A stretch of DNA of 64,000 nt from Aquirhabdus sp. (lineage in GTDB: Bacteria; Pseudomonadota; Gammaproteobacteria; Pseudomonadales; Moraxellaceae), in assembly GCA_030149815.1 (NCBI GenBank), contig JASLHI010000049.1, forward strand, positions 36,755-100,754. The letters run 5' to 3'. Position 1 is the stretch's first letter, and every line of letters starts with the position of its first letter. The notes under the pieces are model-generated. The model worked only from the letters and a program-made list of their open reading frames with translations. It did no database searches and had not been told where the DNA came from. Shown one piece after another: positions 43,931-53,247 of the stretch. The position numbers and the translations under genes are program-made.

Positions 43931-44884
43931 ATGAAACTCATTCTCGCCCCAATGGAAGGTCTGACTGACCCGCCCATGCGCCGCCTGCTCACCGAAGTTG
44001 GTTCATACGACTGGTGTGTGTCTGAGTTTATTCGTGTCACAGATCAGTTGTTGCCTGCGCATGTGATTCACAGTTATTGCCCTGAACTCCATCAAGGTTG
44101 CAAAACAGACAGCGGCACGCCTGTCCATATTCAGTTTCTAGGTAATGATCCCAGCGCACTCGCCGACAATGCCGCCTTCGCTGCCGAACTCGGTGCGCCT
44201 GCCATTGATCTGAACTTTGGCTGCCCTGCGAAGACCGTCAATCGCCATCGTGGTGGTGCGGTGCTACTTGATGAACCTGAAGTCATCCATGAAATTGTGG
44301 CGGCTGTACGCAAAGCCGTACCTCAACACATCCCCGTTTCAGCAAAGATGCGACTCGGTTATATGGATGATGCGCGAACACTCGATAATGCACGCGCCAT
44401 CGAATCCGCTGGCGCAGCTTGGCTTACAATCCACGCGCGAACAAAAACTGATGGTTATAAACCACCTGCTTACTGGGAAAAGCTCCCAGCAGTACGCGAA
44501 GCAGTATCAATGCCACTGATTGCCAATGGCGAAATTTGGACAGTGGAAGATGCCGCACGATGTCAGGACGTGAGTGGTTGTATCGATCTCATGCTGGGAC
44601 GTGGCGCAGTGACGCGACCAGATTTAGTGAATCGTATCCGTGGTAATGCTTGTATTGATTGGACGACATTGCTGAAATTGCAACTCGACTTCTTAGATAG
44701 CCCGACCAAAACAGATGCAGGACTCGTTGGGCGTTACAAACAATGGCTTGGTATGTTGACGCATGGTTATGTGGAAGCCGAGGAACTGTGGGCAAAAGTA
44801 AAAAAAGCCAAACAGCTCGACGACATAAGAACCGAAATTGCATCAGCACTCACTACAAGACCGCAAGTAGTGAGTGTGATCTAA
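43931..44884 (+). CDS. dusC: tRNA-dihydrouridine(16) synthase
   Basis: DusC uses FMN and NADPH to reduce U16 in tRNA. The 317-residue protein opens with LILAPMEGLTDPPMRRLLTE, has EFIRVTDQLLP, the conserved catalytic Cys region IDLNFGCPAKTVNRHRGGAV, and the FMN/phosphate site motifs ISAKMRLGYMD-like VSAKMRLGY and LIANGEIWTVEDA. The start without the long N-terminus of DusA and the EVGSYDWCVSEF pattern favour DusC. It stands alone, downstream of the isomerase-type gene. Confidence 0.94.
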   Translation: MKLILAPMEGLTDPPMRRLLTEVGSYDWCVSEFIRVTDQLLPAHVIHSYCPELHQGCKTDSGTPVHIQFLGNDPSALADNAAFAAELGAPAIDLNFGCPAKTVNRHRGGAVLLDEPEVIHEIVAAVRKAVPQHIPVSAKMRLGYMDDARTLDNARAIESAGAAWLTIHARTKTDGYKPPAYWEKLPAVREAVSMPLIANGEIWTVEDAARCQDVSGCIDLMLGRGAVTRPDLVNRIRGNACIDWTTLLKLQLDFLDSPTKTDAGLVGRYKQWLGMLTHGYVEAEELWAKVKKAKQLDDIRTEIASALTTRPQVVSVI

Positions 44885-45008
44885 TCAATTTTTTATACGA
44901 AACAAACCGATATAAATACCGTAACCAAAGAAATCAGTATTAAATTATTGCCAATAAATTCCATTTTGAACCCCCATCCATTTTTTCAATCATGTCCATC
45001 CAGACATG

Positions 45009-45197
45009 TCACCGCATAATCAAACTTTTTACCCAAGAGACCAGTTCTTCAAAGACACCGACGGGTTTATTCAACATTTCATCGCAACCGCATTGCTCAC
45101 ACTTAGGCGAGGTCACATGGGTATGCCGTAAACGAATCACCTGATTCCAACCACAAAAAGTACAAATCACCCTTATCGGAGGTTGTTTAGTTGACAT
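45009..45197 (-). CDS. Small zinc-ribbon protein
   Basis: A 62-residue protein with two CxxC knuckles, CTFCGWNQ and CEQCGCDE, separated by about 20 residues with TSPKCEQC, forming a typical zinc ribbon. A short hydrophobic C-terminal segment LVSWVKSLIM follows. The ATG is preceded by GGAGTC. The function is unknown; small ribbons of this kind often bind nucleic acids or ribosomes. It lies downstream of dusC on the opposite strand. Confidence 0.75.
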   Translation of the reverse strand: MSTKQPPIRVICTFCGWNQVIRLRHTHVTSPKCEQCGCDEMLNKPVGVFEELVSWVKSLIMR

Positions 45198-45589
45198 GAT
45201 GAGACTCCTTCATCAAAACACTCCATCACCCTGATAGAGACGGTTTATCCAAACCATACCTTGATTCTGCAATTTGTGAGCCAGTTCACACTATAGTTGT
45301 ACAAATTTTCCGACATACCCCAGCTCCATGACAAAAAACTGGGGCTTGAGCTGACTAACGGTATAAACCTGCGGATGAAAGAATGCCAACTCCGCCTCAA
45401 TTACAACAGAAACGCACATCAAGAGATGTCAAAAATAGTCACTTGGTGCAATTTTTTGTCGATTTTGTCGTAACAAAAGTAGATGAGACTTTGAGATAAA
45501 AATAGTTTTTTAGAGTTTGAGTTTTTATTACATGATAAAAGAAAGGTACGAAAAATCTGATTCTTATTTTTTAATACTTACGCTGGGCT
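45198..45589. other. Intergenic region with two hairpins
   Basis: About 390 bases between the zinc-ribbon gene and the 3' end of the exonuclease gene, which converge on it in the same direction. It holds a stem CCCCAG/CTGGGG (45317-45344) and, overlapping the exonuclease stop, GCTGGG/CCCAGC followed by T5 (about 45582-45605). The latter reads as a terminator only on the plus strand, where no upstream gene is evident. No gene was recognised; a short plus-strand frame at 45517 is an antisense shadow. Confidence 0.4.
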
Positions 45590-46375
45590 TTATACCCAGC
45601 TTTTTAAAAAACCGTTTTGATGGACAGGATGCACTGCCAAGAAGTCGCGCGTATGTCTTACCCACTCATCATGATCTTCTAGGCTCAACTGACCACGCAG
45701 TAATTGCCAGCGCAAATACACTAACCATGTATTCAACACGTCGCCTTCGCAATATTCCTTCAGTTCACTCCATTGTCCAGCTTGGACTTGGCTGCTGACA
45801 TCTGCACCACTGACGCCCTGCTTCCCCGGAAAACCAAATAATTGCGCAATATCATCTAATCGCTGAAAATTGCGATTATTAAACAGCGCCATTGCATCCA
45901 TCAGGTCAGTATGACGCGCATGGTAACGGTTTTGGTAATTATCATAGCGTCGATTATTGTCGTGTTCACCTTGATCAAGGAAACGCGGCGCAGACAACTT
46001 ATGCAACATCGCGCGATATAACAAGACAGGCACATCGAAACCAGCCCCATTCCAACTGACCAAAGTCGGAAAATGCTTATCAAACACCCCCAGAAAACGC
46101 GCAATGATCTCTCGTTCCAATAAATCTTGCTGGCTAAATGAAAATAGCTTCATTTCACCTGAACCGATCCACAACCCTGAGATACAGACGATTTCATGAA
46201 AAGGTAAACGCGGAAAGTCTGTGCTGCCATCGTAACGACCATACGCTTCGCTACGTCTGAGATGTGACAACGCTTGCAATGCCTCCTCAGTTGGCAAACT
46301 CAAACCGTTCATGCGCTGACCCGCTTCGACATCGGTCACAGTTTCAATATCAAAGACTAAAATCGGCTGATTCAT
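45590..46375 (-). CDS. PolB-like 3'-5' exonuclease (DnaQ fold)
   Basis: A 261-residue nuclease of the DEDDy type related to the exonuclease domain of DNA polymerase B. Motif ExoI is LVFDIETVTDVEAG, ExoII is LVSWNGAGFDVPVLLYRAML, and ExoIII is the YCEGDVLNTWLVYLRWQ segment. The middle contains DLMDAMALFNNRNFQRLD. Stand-alone copies of this family occur in many gammaproteobacteria; their role is probably in DNA or RNA end processing but is not established. It lies downstream of cysM on the same strand, separated by a dispersed repeat. Confidence 0.9.
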   Translation of the reverse strand: MNQPILVFDIETVTDVEAGQRMNGLSLPTEEALQALSHLRRSEAYGRYDGSTDFPRLPFHEIVCISGLWIGSGEMKLFSFSQQDLLEREIIARFLGVFDKHFPTLVSWNGAGFDVPVLLYRAMLHKLSAPRFLDQGEHDNNRRYDNYQNRYHARHTDLMDAMALFNNRNFQRLDDIAQLFGFPGKQGVSGADVSSQVQAGQWSELKEYCEGDVLNTWLVYLRWQLLRGQLSLEDHDEWVRHTRDFLAVHPVHQNGFLKSWV

Positions 46376-46402
46376 GCTGTATTCTCTTTAATATATGATT
46401 GT

Positions 46403-46547
46403 TTTTCTCCTTCCCCATGAGGGGGAAGGTCGGGATGGGGGTGCTTTTGATCTTTATTAGCAAAAATCCCCCTATCTCTTGCGCTTGGGCAAAGCAGTGC
46501 TTTGCTTTTTCCAAGCTAATCCCCCAGAGGAAAACTTCAAGGCATAG
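46403..46547. repeat. Dispersed GGGGGAAGG-type repeat, long copy 1
   Basis: Contains CTCCTTCCCCATGAGGGGG and AAGGTCGGGATGGGGGTGC, then a spacer with TCTCTTGCGC and CAAAGCAGTGCTTTGCT, and an end with ACTTCAAGGCA. The first half is nearly identical to the copy at 52111. It lies between the exonuclease and cysM genes. Confidence 0.8.
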
Positions 46548-46594
46548 ATATAAAAACCCACTACCTCTATACCACGCACACCTTCGACGAAACC

Positions 46595-47527
46595 TCAATC
46601 CACTACAGAATATAAACCCGTCGACAAATAACGATCACCGCGATCACAAATAATACACGCGATCACCGCATGTGGATTTTCTTCAGCGATTTTGATTGCT
46701 GCCCATGCTGCGCCTCCAGAAGACACCCCTGCAAAAATCCCTTCTGAACGAGCCAACTGACGCATGGTTTTTTCAGCATCAATCTGCTGAATATCCATCG
46801 TCCGATCAACTAATTCTGGTTTAAAGATGGTCGGTAAATATTCTTTCGGCCAACGACGAATCCCCGCAATATGTGCTCCATCCGCAGGTTGTAAACCGAT
46901 AATCTGAATATCTGGATTTTGTTCTTTGAGATAACGCGCCACACCCATGATCGTGCCTGTCGTACCCATTGAACTAATAAAATGAGTGATCTTCCCTTCC
47001 GTCTGACGCCACAGCTCTGGACCTGTTGTCTTATAGTGCGCATCAGAATTGTCTGGATTACCGAACTGATTAAGCACACGACCCTTGCCTTCAGCTTGCA
47101 TTTGCAAAGCTAAATCACGCGCCGCTTCCATACCACCGCCTTCTGCAGGAACTTCGATCAGCGTTGCACCATAAGCCAGCATGGCATCTTTACGTTCTTG
47201 AGTTGAATTATCAGGCATGATCAAAATCATGCGATAGCCGCGCATTGCCGCAACCATCGCCAGTGCAATACCCGTATTGCCACTGGTCGCTTCGATTAAC
47301 GTATCGCCGACCTTAATGTCGCCACGCAGCTCCGCCTGCATAATCATATTGTACGCAGGACGATCTTTGACCGAACCAGCGGGATTATTGCCTTCTAGTT
47401 TTGCTAAGACCGTCGCTTGGGTATGCTGAGCAAGACGCTGCAGTCGAACAAGCGGTGTATTGCCAATAGTTTGATCAATAATGGTGGTATGCAGTTGCGG
47501 TTGATCTGGCGCGAAATCATTCGTCAT
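46595..47527 (-). CDS. cysM: Cysteine synthase B (O-acetylserine sulfhydrylase)
   Basis: CysM is a PLP enzyme that makes cysteine from O-acetylserine with sulfide or thiosulfate. The protein of about 310 residues has IGNTPLVRLQRLAQH, the PLP Lys in NPAGSVKDRPAYNMI, the substrate loop EATSGNTGIALAM, and the PLP phosphate loop SMGTTGTIMGVARYL. The conserved GVSSGGAAWAA lies near the end. The pattern around NPDNSDAHYKTTGPELWRQT is typical of CysM rather than CysK. The ATG at 47527 has AAGG upstream; the frame extends to 47551. It is divergent from the hybrid kinase, the arrangement I recall from Acinetobacter. Confidence 0.95.
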   Translation of the reverse strand: MTNDFAPDQPQLHTTIIDQTIGNTPLVRLQRLAQHTQATVLAKLEGNNPAGSVKDRPAYNMIMQAELRGDIKVGDTLIEATSGNTGIALAMVAAMRGYRMILIMPDNSTQERKDAMLAYGATLIEVPAEGGGMEAARDLALQMQAEGKGRVLNQFGNPDNSDAHYKTTGPELWRQTEGKITHFISSMGTTGTIMGVARYLKEQNPDIQIIGLQPADGAHIAGIRRWPKEYLPTIFKPELVDRTMDIQQIDAEKTMRQLARSEGIFAGVSSGGAAWAAIKIAEENPHAVIACIICDRGDRYLSTGLYSVVD

Positions 47528-47808
47528 AGAATGCCTTGCTGAATGCAGCATGAAAGTTACTCAAATAAAAACAGCTCAAACAAAAAGAACTCAAAGAGCG
47601 TATAGAAGCAGAGCGTTGATAGAAATGTATTGTAGAGAAAAATAGATCAACTTGCACGGTCAGCAAACCTAATCTAAAAAGATGATTTATCTCGCTAAGC
47701 CATTTAGAATGCGTTTATTCAACGGATATTTTCAAGCATTTACAGCCATTGAGTGTGTCGCCAATCACCATAAAATCGTAACCATTGCAACGAAGGAAAA
47801 TTTGCCTC

Positions 47809-50655
47809 ATGGCCTCAGATCAAAGACTCTGGTTAAGCCGTCTAAGACTCCAAAATGCTTACGGACAGCTGGTCATGCTCATCTTCATTCCAATTACGCT
47901 ATTGACCGTGATTGGGACATCGATCGTGATTGTAGAAATTGATCGCTCTGCGATTGCGGAACAACGGAGTCGCGCCGAGGCCGTGCTCGCCCGCTATCAA
48001 CGTGCCAGCAACTTACTCATTCGTGTACTTGATCAACCCGATGGCGATGCCAAGGCACGCAGTATTCTGCAAAATATTCTGGGTGAAGAAAACGTCAAAC
48101 GTGCGGCTCTTGTCGATATCCGAGCCGTTGCACGTTTAAGTATTGGTTATAACGCTGATGCGCCTTGGCCTCAGTTTGGGATTAACCATCAGGCTTTTGG
48201 CCCCATCAAAAGCCGTGTCGGAAACAGCTACGGTCTACTTGTCGGCTACTCTACCGATAGTCCGATCTGGCTGGTGATTGATATGGATAATCAGCCGATG
48301 GCGTTGGCAAGTTATCGCGTCTGGTCGATACTCGTTATCACGGGTTTGATCACTCTCATGGTGCTGCTACTTTGCCTCAGTTTTTATTCAACGCGCTGGA
48401 TCGCACCGATTTATGAGCTACGCTTACTGTTGCAACGCTTAACGATCGATAACCTCAACCAATCGATTGATAACGGCAGTTATGGCGAAATGCGTCAACT
48501 CCAACAAGATTTGAGCTTCTTCTTACGCCGCCTACATCGCAGCGTGATGGAACTACATGCGCATAATGAACAAACCGAAGACGATCTACGCCAGACCCTC
48601 GATACCATTGAAATTCAAAACATTACCCTTCGTAAAGCACGGGACATGGCATTACAAGCCAGCACCACAAAATCGGTCTTTCTGGCCAATATTAGCCACG
48701 AATTACGAACACCGCTGAACAGTATTGATGGTTTTATTAATTTATTGTCGAGACGTGGTGAGCTATCGGATGAACAGCGCGTTTATGTACAAACCATTCG
48801 TAAATCAAGTGCACATTTACTCGCATTGATTAATAACGTGTTGGACTTTTCCAAGATTGAAGCAGGTAAATTAGTCCTAGAAAAAGCACCGTTTAACCTT
48901 GAAGAGACTGTCTTTGATGTGATCGATATGCTTTCGCCACTTGCCAGCGATAAAAATCTGAATATTGCAGTTTACTATTACGACGATGTCCCTCGTTCGG
49001 TCAACGGTGATGCGCTACGCCTGCGCCAAATCTTAACGAACTTGGTGAGCAACGCGATCAAGTTTACTCAGCAAGGTGAGATTACCATCCGCGTTCGACT
49101 AGAAACACCAACACCTCATCAATCGAACCACCACAATCTGATTCATTTTTCAGTTCAAGATAGTGGTGTCGGGCTTAATGGCAATTCAGGAGAGAATCTC
49201 TTTAAGTCATTCCAGCAAGGTGATCCGTCTGTCACTCGTCAATACGGCGGTACAGGTTTAGGTCTCGCGATTGTGCGCCAATTGACGCAGCTCATGGGTG
49301 GCGAAGTTGGATGCGAGGATAATCCAGATCAAGGCGCAACTTTCTGGTTTACGGCATTACTTGGCGTCACTCACGAAAATCCAGTCGATTGGCCACAGCT
49401 GTCTAGTCGCCGTGTGCTTGCATACCTAGAACATCGTGCAAGTTTTAACGTCTTACGTGCCTATCTTTCGCATACGCATGTACTCCTCGAACAAGCCAGC
49501 TCACTCCCAGATTTGTTTGGGCGTTTGACTGATTTTGAAGAAGAAACACAAGGCAAAGGCTGGATTATTGTCGATGTCGATGTCAATGACACCCCTGCAC
49601 TACTCCGAGAAATTCGAAATCGCTATAGCGGGGCATTAGTTGTCTATGGCTATCAAATGGCAATTGATCCTGCTGTCCTCACCACCTATGACGCACGAGC
49701 ACTCTATCAACCCGTGAGCCGTGAAGGGCTCTTGCACGCATTACAACCGAAAAATCAGGAACCAAAAGCAAATGCACCGCATTTTGAGGGTAAAAACCTG
49801 CATGTTCTTGCCGTTGACGATCACGCACCCAACCTGATGGTGCTGGAAGCATTACTTGGCGATCTAGGGATTCAAACCACCAAAGCAACGAGTGGCCTAG
49901 AGGCCATTGAACTCATCGAATCACATCTCAATCCTGAATCACCCGAAGCGCCGTTTGATTTGGTCTTTATGGACATTCAAATGCCCAAAATGTCAGGGCT
50001 TGAAGCCACACAGCGGATTCGTGTCCTCGAAGGAGAACATAATGCGCAGAACGTGAAGCAACAACATACGCCGATTATTGCACTCACTGCCCACGCGTTG
50101 AGTGATGAACGAGATCGCTTATTGGCCGCGGGCATGGATGACTATTTCAGCAAGCCGATTCAACAAGCGCAATTGGTCAATATTTTGGAGCGTTGGACAG
50201 GACAAAGACAGACCACCGAAACTGGCCTGAACGATCTCGAAAGCACTTTACCAGAACACAATGAGCATCCGATCATTGATTGGCAGTTGAGCTTAAAACT
50301 TGCTGCAGGCAAAGTGGATTTAGCCCGAGATTTGCTAAGAATGCTGATTGAAGCCTTACCAACTGATCGAGCTGAACTCATCCACTGCTGGGATAGTGGC
50401 GATTTCGAAGCGCTGCTCGCGCATGCACATCGTCTACACGGCGGTAGTCGTTACACAGGGACTCCAACCTTGCGCAAAACAACAGGGGTCATCGAGCGCG
50501 CTTTAACCAGCATCAAAAAGATACACCCGCTCAACAGTCATGATGCCCAAGCTCAAGTAAAAGATGAACAAATTGTAAATTTTTCTGCAATGATTGATGC
50601 CATCGACGCCGTTTTAGCCTATCCTTTCGGAGAGATTGATACGGAATCACACTAA
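47809..50655 (+). CDS. gacS: GacS/BarA-type hybrid sensor histidine kinase
   Basis: A tripartite kinase of 948 residues. It has a membrane helix near 19-41, a periplasmic sensor domain (about 42-160), a second helix near 164-188, HAMP, and a HisKA domain with SHELRTPLNSIDGF. The ATPase domain has NLVSNAIKFT and GTGLGLAIV. A degenerate middle receiver-like region follows (about 530-650), then a receiver with Asp in FMDIQMPKMSG and Lys in FSKPIQ, and a C-terminal HPt with AHRLHGGSRYTG. GacS/BarA with the regulator GacA controls small RNAs and, in Acinetobacter, virulence and metabolism. The start ATG at 47809 has AAGGA upstream. GacA is not in this window. Confidence 0.93.
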   Translation: MASDQRLWLSRLRLQNAYGQLVMLIFIPITLLTVIGTSIVIVEIDRSAIAEQRSRAEAVLARYQRASNLLIRVLDQPDGDAKARSILQNILGEENVKRAALVDIRAVARLSIGYNADAPWPQFGINHQAFGPIKSRVGNSYGLLVGYSTDSPIWLVIDMDNQPMALASYRVWSILVITGLITLMVLLLCLSFYSTRWIAPIYELRLLLQRLTIDNLNQSIDNGSYGEMRQLQQDLSFFLRRLHRSVMELHAHNEQTEDDLRQTLDTIEIQNITLRKARDMALQASTTKSVFLANISHELRTPLNSIDGFINLLSRRGELSDEQRVYVQTIRKSSAHLLALINNVLDFSKIEAGKLVLEKAPFNLEETVFDVIDMLSPLASDKNLNIAVYYYDDVPRSVNGDALRLRQILTNLVSNAIKFTQQGEITIRVRLETPTPHQSNHHNLIHFSVQDSGVGLNGNSGENLFKSFQQGDPSVTRQYGGTGLGLAIVRQLTQLMGGEVGCEDNPDQGATFWFTALLGVTHENPVDWPQLSSRRVLAYLEHRASFNVLRAYLSHTHVLLEQASSLPDLFGRLTDFEEETQGKGWIIVDVDVNDTPALLREIRNRYSGALVVYGYQMAIDPAVLTTYDARALYQPVSREGLLHALQPKNQEPKANAPHFEGKNLHVLAVDDHAPNLMVLEALLGDLGIQTTKATSGLEAIELIESHLNPESPEAPFDLVFMDIQMPKMSGLEATQRIRVLEGEHNAQNVKQQHTPIIALTAHALSDERDRLLAAGMDDYFSKPIQQAQLVNILERWTGQRQTTETGLNDLESTLPEHNEHPIIDWQLSLKLAAGKVDLARDLLRMLIEALPTDRAELIHCWDSGDFEALLAHAHRLHGGSRYTGTPTLRKTTGVIERALTSIKKIHPLNSHDAQAQVKDEQIVNFSAMIDAIDAVLAYPFGEIDTESH

Positions 50656-50717
50656 TCGCACGTTTCTGACGACTAGTACTCATTCGCACGGTAAGATTCA
50701 TAAGGACATCGTCTGCT

Positions 50718-51221
50718 ATGCTGATTTGGTTTACAGTTTTGCTCTACCCAGCATCATTATTGATGCTGGCAACACTACTGCAGCGACGAGTCAGTCTATT
50801 TATTATGTTATTGACTCAAGCGCTTCTGTTGGTCGGACCACTCATTCGATTCCTCACAGGTCATGTACCGTTTAGCGGCTTTGAAAATAGTGCATTGGCG
50901 TTGATTGCTTGGGTATTCATTGGCTTGCTCTTAGGTTGGCCGATTGCCGAACGTTTACGCCGCATTGTCGATCGACGCCGAGAAAGCATTTCTAGCTCGA
51001 TTATTTTATCTCAAGCCTTCCATAGCTCCGTATTTGCGACGATAATCACGACACTGCTCAATACCTGTTGGCAACAACTCCCTTTGGGATGGCCGGTTTA
51101 TAACAAGTTGATTGGCAATTGGATCGGTGTTATTCCAACATTAAGCATCCTCGTCATTTGCCTTGTGATTGGTCTGATTGGGCTACCGAAATTTATCAAC
51201 TCCGTACTCTATCGTCGCTAA
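50718..51221 (+). CDS. Hypothetical four-helix membrane protein
   Basis: A 167-residue integral membrane protein with about four hydrophobic segments: about 2-20, 26-44, 59-74, and 130-155 (with ILVICLVIGLIGLPKF). An arginine-rich cytoplasmic loop AERLRRIVDRRRES lies in the middle. I do not recognise a family with known function. It follows the GacS-type gene by about 60 bases on the same strand and may share its transcript. Confidence 0.7.
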   Translation: MLIWFTVLLYPASLLMLATLLQRRVSLFIMLLTQALLLVGPLIRFLTGHVPFSGFENSALALIAWVFIGLLLGWPIAERLRRIVDRRRESISSSIILSQAFHSSVFATIITTLLNTCWQQLPLGWPVYNKLIGNWIGVIPTLSILVICLVIGLIGLPKFINSVLYRR

Positions 51222-51314
51222 ATCGCAGCGAAGGTTTTCATGTAAAACGCTTTTGATATAAAAAGCCTCATGTCAAACCCATGCGATTCACACGTCAAAC
51301 ACAGGATGCATCGC

Positions 51315-52103
51315 ATGTCACTCGTTTTCTTACAAAAAAAAGGCGCAATCGCGACCGTCCAATTGAATCGCCCTGAAAAACGCAATGCCATGAGTTTTGC
51401 TTTACTGCGTGAGTTAGTCGCAACAGCGCACAAGATTCGTAAAGACAAATCGATTCGTGTGGTGATCCTGACTGGCGTGGGCGAATCTTTCAGTGCAGGC
51501 ATTGACCTATCAGACTTAAATGATAAAAAGAAAGCTATCTTTGCCTTATGGGAATTAATTAAACCTGGTCAAAGCCTGTTCCAAAAAGCATTCCTCGTCT
51601 GGCAAGACCTCCCTGTACCTGTCATTGCTGCATTACACGGACACTGCCTTGGCGCAGGGATGCAGTTGGCATTGGCAGCGGATATTCGGATTGCGACACC
51701 AACCTGCAAACTCTCCATCATGGAAGGTCGCTGGGGGCTGGTGCCTGATATGGGTTTGACTCAAACGCTGAAAGGGATCGTGCCCTTAGATGTCGCGAAA
51801 GAACTCACCATGACTGCACGTATGCTCACGGGCAAAGAAGCTGAAAAACTGCACTTAGTGACGCATGTCTCGACCGATCCACTCGCAGCAGCAGAAACAC
51901 TTGCTCAAGAATTGCTAACACGCTCTCCCGATGCGTTGCTTGCGAGCAAACGTGTACTGGATGCCATGCAACATCAACCACATCGCTCACTGCGTTTGGA
52001 AAAAATCTGGCAGTTGAAACTCCTCATCAGCAAGAATCGTCAAATCGCCATGCGTAAAGACAAGAAACCTGAATTGGAATATCAACCACGCCAATATCGC
52101 TAA
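51315..52103 (+). CDS. Enoyl-CoA hydratase/isomerase family protein
   Basis: A crotonase-fold protein of about 262 residues. Conserved are VQLNRPEKRNAMSFALL, the oxyanion loop GVGESFSAGIDLSDLND, the second loop ALHGHCLGAGMQLALAADIR, and EGRWGLVPDMGLTQTL, where an acidic residue (D in PDMG) replaces a Glu of classical hydratases. That pattern suits a dienoyl-CoA or enoyl-CoA isomerase at least as well as a hydratase. The ATG at 51315 is chosen because AGGA lies eight bases upstream; the frame runs back to 51270. The substrate is unknown and no other beta-oxidation gene is adjacent. Confidence 0.88.
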   Translation: MSLVFLQKKGAIATVQLNRPEKRNAMSFALLRELVATAHKIRKDKSIRVVILTGVGESFSAGIDLSDLNDKKKAIFALWELIKPGQSLFQKAFLVWQDLPVPVIAALHGHCLGAGMQLALAADIRIATPTCKLSIMEGRWGLVPDMGLTQTLKGIVPLDVAKELTMTARMLTGKEAEKLHLVTHVSTDPLAAAETLAQELLTRSPDALLASKRVLDAMQHQPHRSLRLEKIWQLKLLISKNRQIAMRKDKKPELEYQPRQYR

Positions 52104-52110
52104 TCTTTAT

Positions 52111-52240
52111 TTTCTCCTTCCCCTGAGGGGGAAGGTCGGGATGGGGGTGCTTTTGATTTATAATTACTCCCAAAAACCATCCCCTTCTCTTGCGAAGCAG
52201 TGCTTCTCATCCCATTGAAAGGGAAGACTTCAAAGCAACG
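52111..52240. repeat. Dispersed GGGGGAAGG-type repeat, long copy 2
   Basis: CTCCTTCCCCTGAGGGGG plus AAGGTCGGGATGGGGGTGC closely match the copy at 46403, and the spacer again has TCTCTTGCG and a GCAGTGCTTCTC segment, with ACTTCAAAGCA at the end. It fills most of the gap between the crotonase and dehydrogenase genes. Confidence 0.8.
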
Positions 52241-52286
52241 GCATCATAAAAATTTTCGGCTCAGGCAACTGATTTTGGATACTTCA

Positions 52287-53138
52287 ATGAACATCGCTTT
52301 TCTTGGCATGGGCTTAATGGGCGGTCGCATGAGTGTGCGATTGCTGGACGCTGGATTTACCGTCAATGTCTGGAATCGTACCGCGAGTGCAATTCAGCCA
52401 TTGGTAGCCAAAGGCGCTAAACCGCTATCCAATCTCGAGAATATGTCATCCTTTCAGATCATTGCCTTATGTCTTGCCAATGATGCTGCTGTTGAGTCTG
52501 TTGCCCAAACGCTTTTTCAAAACATTCAGCCTCATCAAATTATTATTGATTTTTCCAGTAGTTCAGTTGAACTCACCCAAAATCTCGCTGCCCAAGCACA
52601 AGCCAAAGGTGCACACTGGATTGACGCGCCTGTTTCTGGTGGTGTCATGGGTGCAGAACAGGGCTCGCTGGTGATTTTTGCGGGTGGCGATGCCGAAGTC
52701 ATTCAACAACTTGCACCATTCTTTGCACCTCTTTCACAACGTGTCACGCATATGGGGCAAAGTGGTAGCGGGCAAGCAACTAAAATCTGTAATCAGCTCA
52801 TCGTTGCTGCAACCAGTACTCTGATTGCTGAAGCCATTACTCTTGCTGAAAAATCTGGCGTTGATACCACGCTCCTCGCTCCTGCACTCGCAGGTGGCTT
52901 TGCAGACTCAAAACCCTTTCAAATCCTTGCGCCGCGTATGGCAACGCATAATTTTGAACCCGTGCAATGGAAAGTCGAGACTCTGGAAAAAGACCTGACC
53001 AATGCAATAAGCCTTGCCTCCGCGCATGGTTTAACGTTGCCTGTCGCTGATCGCGCATTAAAACAACTAAATAAACATGCAAAAAATGGCTTTGCTACAG
53101 ATGATTTATCAAGCATTATTCAAGTTATAGAATCCTAA
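52287..53138 (+). CDS. NAD(P)-dependent beta-hydroxyacid dehydrogenase (GarR/GlxR-like)
   Basis: A 283-residue member of the 3-hydroxyisobutyrate/tartronate semialdehyde reductase family. The Rossmann start is IAFLGMGLMGGRMSVRLLDA, the substrate motif is DAPVSGGVMGAEQGSLVIF, and the catalytic Lys lies in SGSGQATKICNQLIVA. The end has DLTNAISLASAHGLTLPVAD. The next plus-strand gene is a hydroxypyruvate isomerase, which makes tartronate semialdehyde reduction (glyoxylate-to-glycerate pathway) the most attractive function. The ATG at 52287 is chosen because it begins at the conserved strand; the frame continues upstream through a repeat. Confidence 0.9.
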   Translation: MNIAFLGMGLMGGRMSVRLLDAGFTVNVWNRTASAIQPLVAKGAKPLSNLENMSSFQIIALCLANDAAVESVAQTLFQNIQPHQIIIDFSSSSVELTQNLAAQAQAKGAHWIDAPVSGGVMGAEQGSLVIFAGGDAEVIQQLAPFFAPLSQRVTHMGQSGSGQATKICNQLIVAATSTLIAEAITLAEKSGVDTTLLAPALAGGFADSKPFQILAPRMATHNFEPVQWKVETLEKDLTNAISLASAHGLTLPVADRALKQLNKHAKNGFATDDLSSIIQVIES

Positions 53139-53167
53139 TTTAAAGAACATAGAACTTTTAAACTTAA

Positions 53168-53238
53168 AGATCACTGAGCCTGTCGAAGTGAGGCGACACA
53201 CAAATCCCGCTCATTTCGACAAGCTTAAAAAGCTAATC
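53168..53238. repeat. REP-like dispersed repeat, copy 3
   Basis: Contains CACTGAGCCTGTCGAAGTG and, further on, TCATTTCGACAAGCTTAAA. The arms are in the opposite order to copies 2 and 4. It lies between the dehydrogenase and hyi genes. Confidence 0.75.
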
Positions 53239-53247
53239 GAGCCACTT

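Noticed and set aside
45582..45605. GCTGGG/CCCAGC hairpin with T5 as terminator of the exonuclease gene
   Set aside because: The T-tract is on the plus strand while the exonuclease is on the minus strand, and no plus-strand gene feeds into it.
45517..45798. 93-codon plus-strand frame overlapping the exonuclease gene end
   Set aside because: Most of it is antisense to a well-supported exonuclease.
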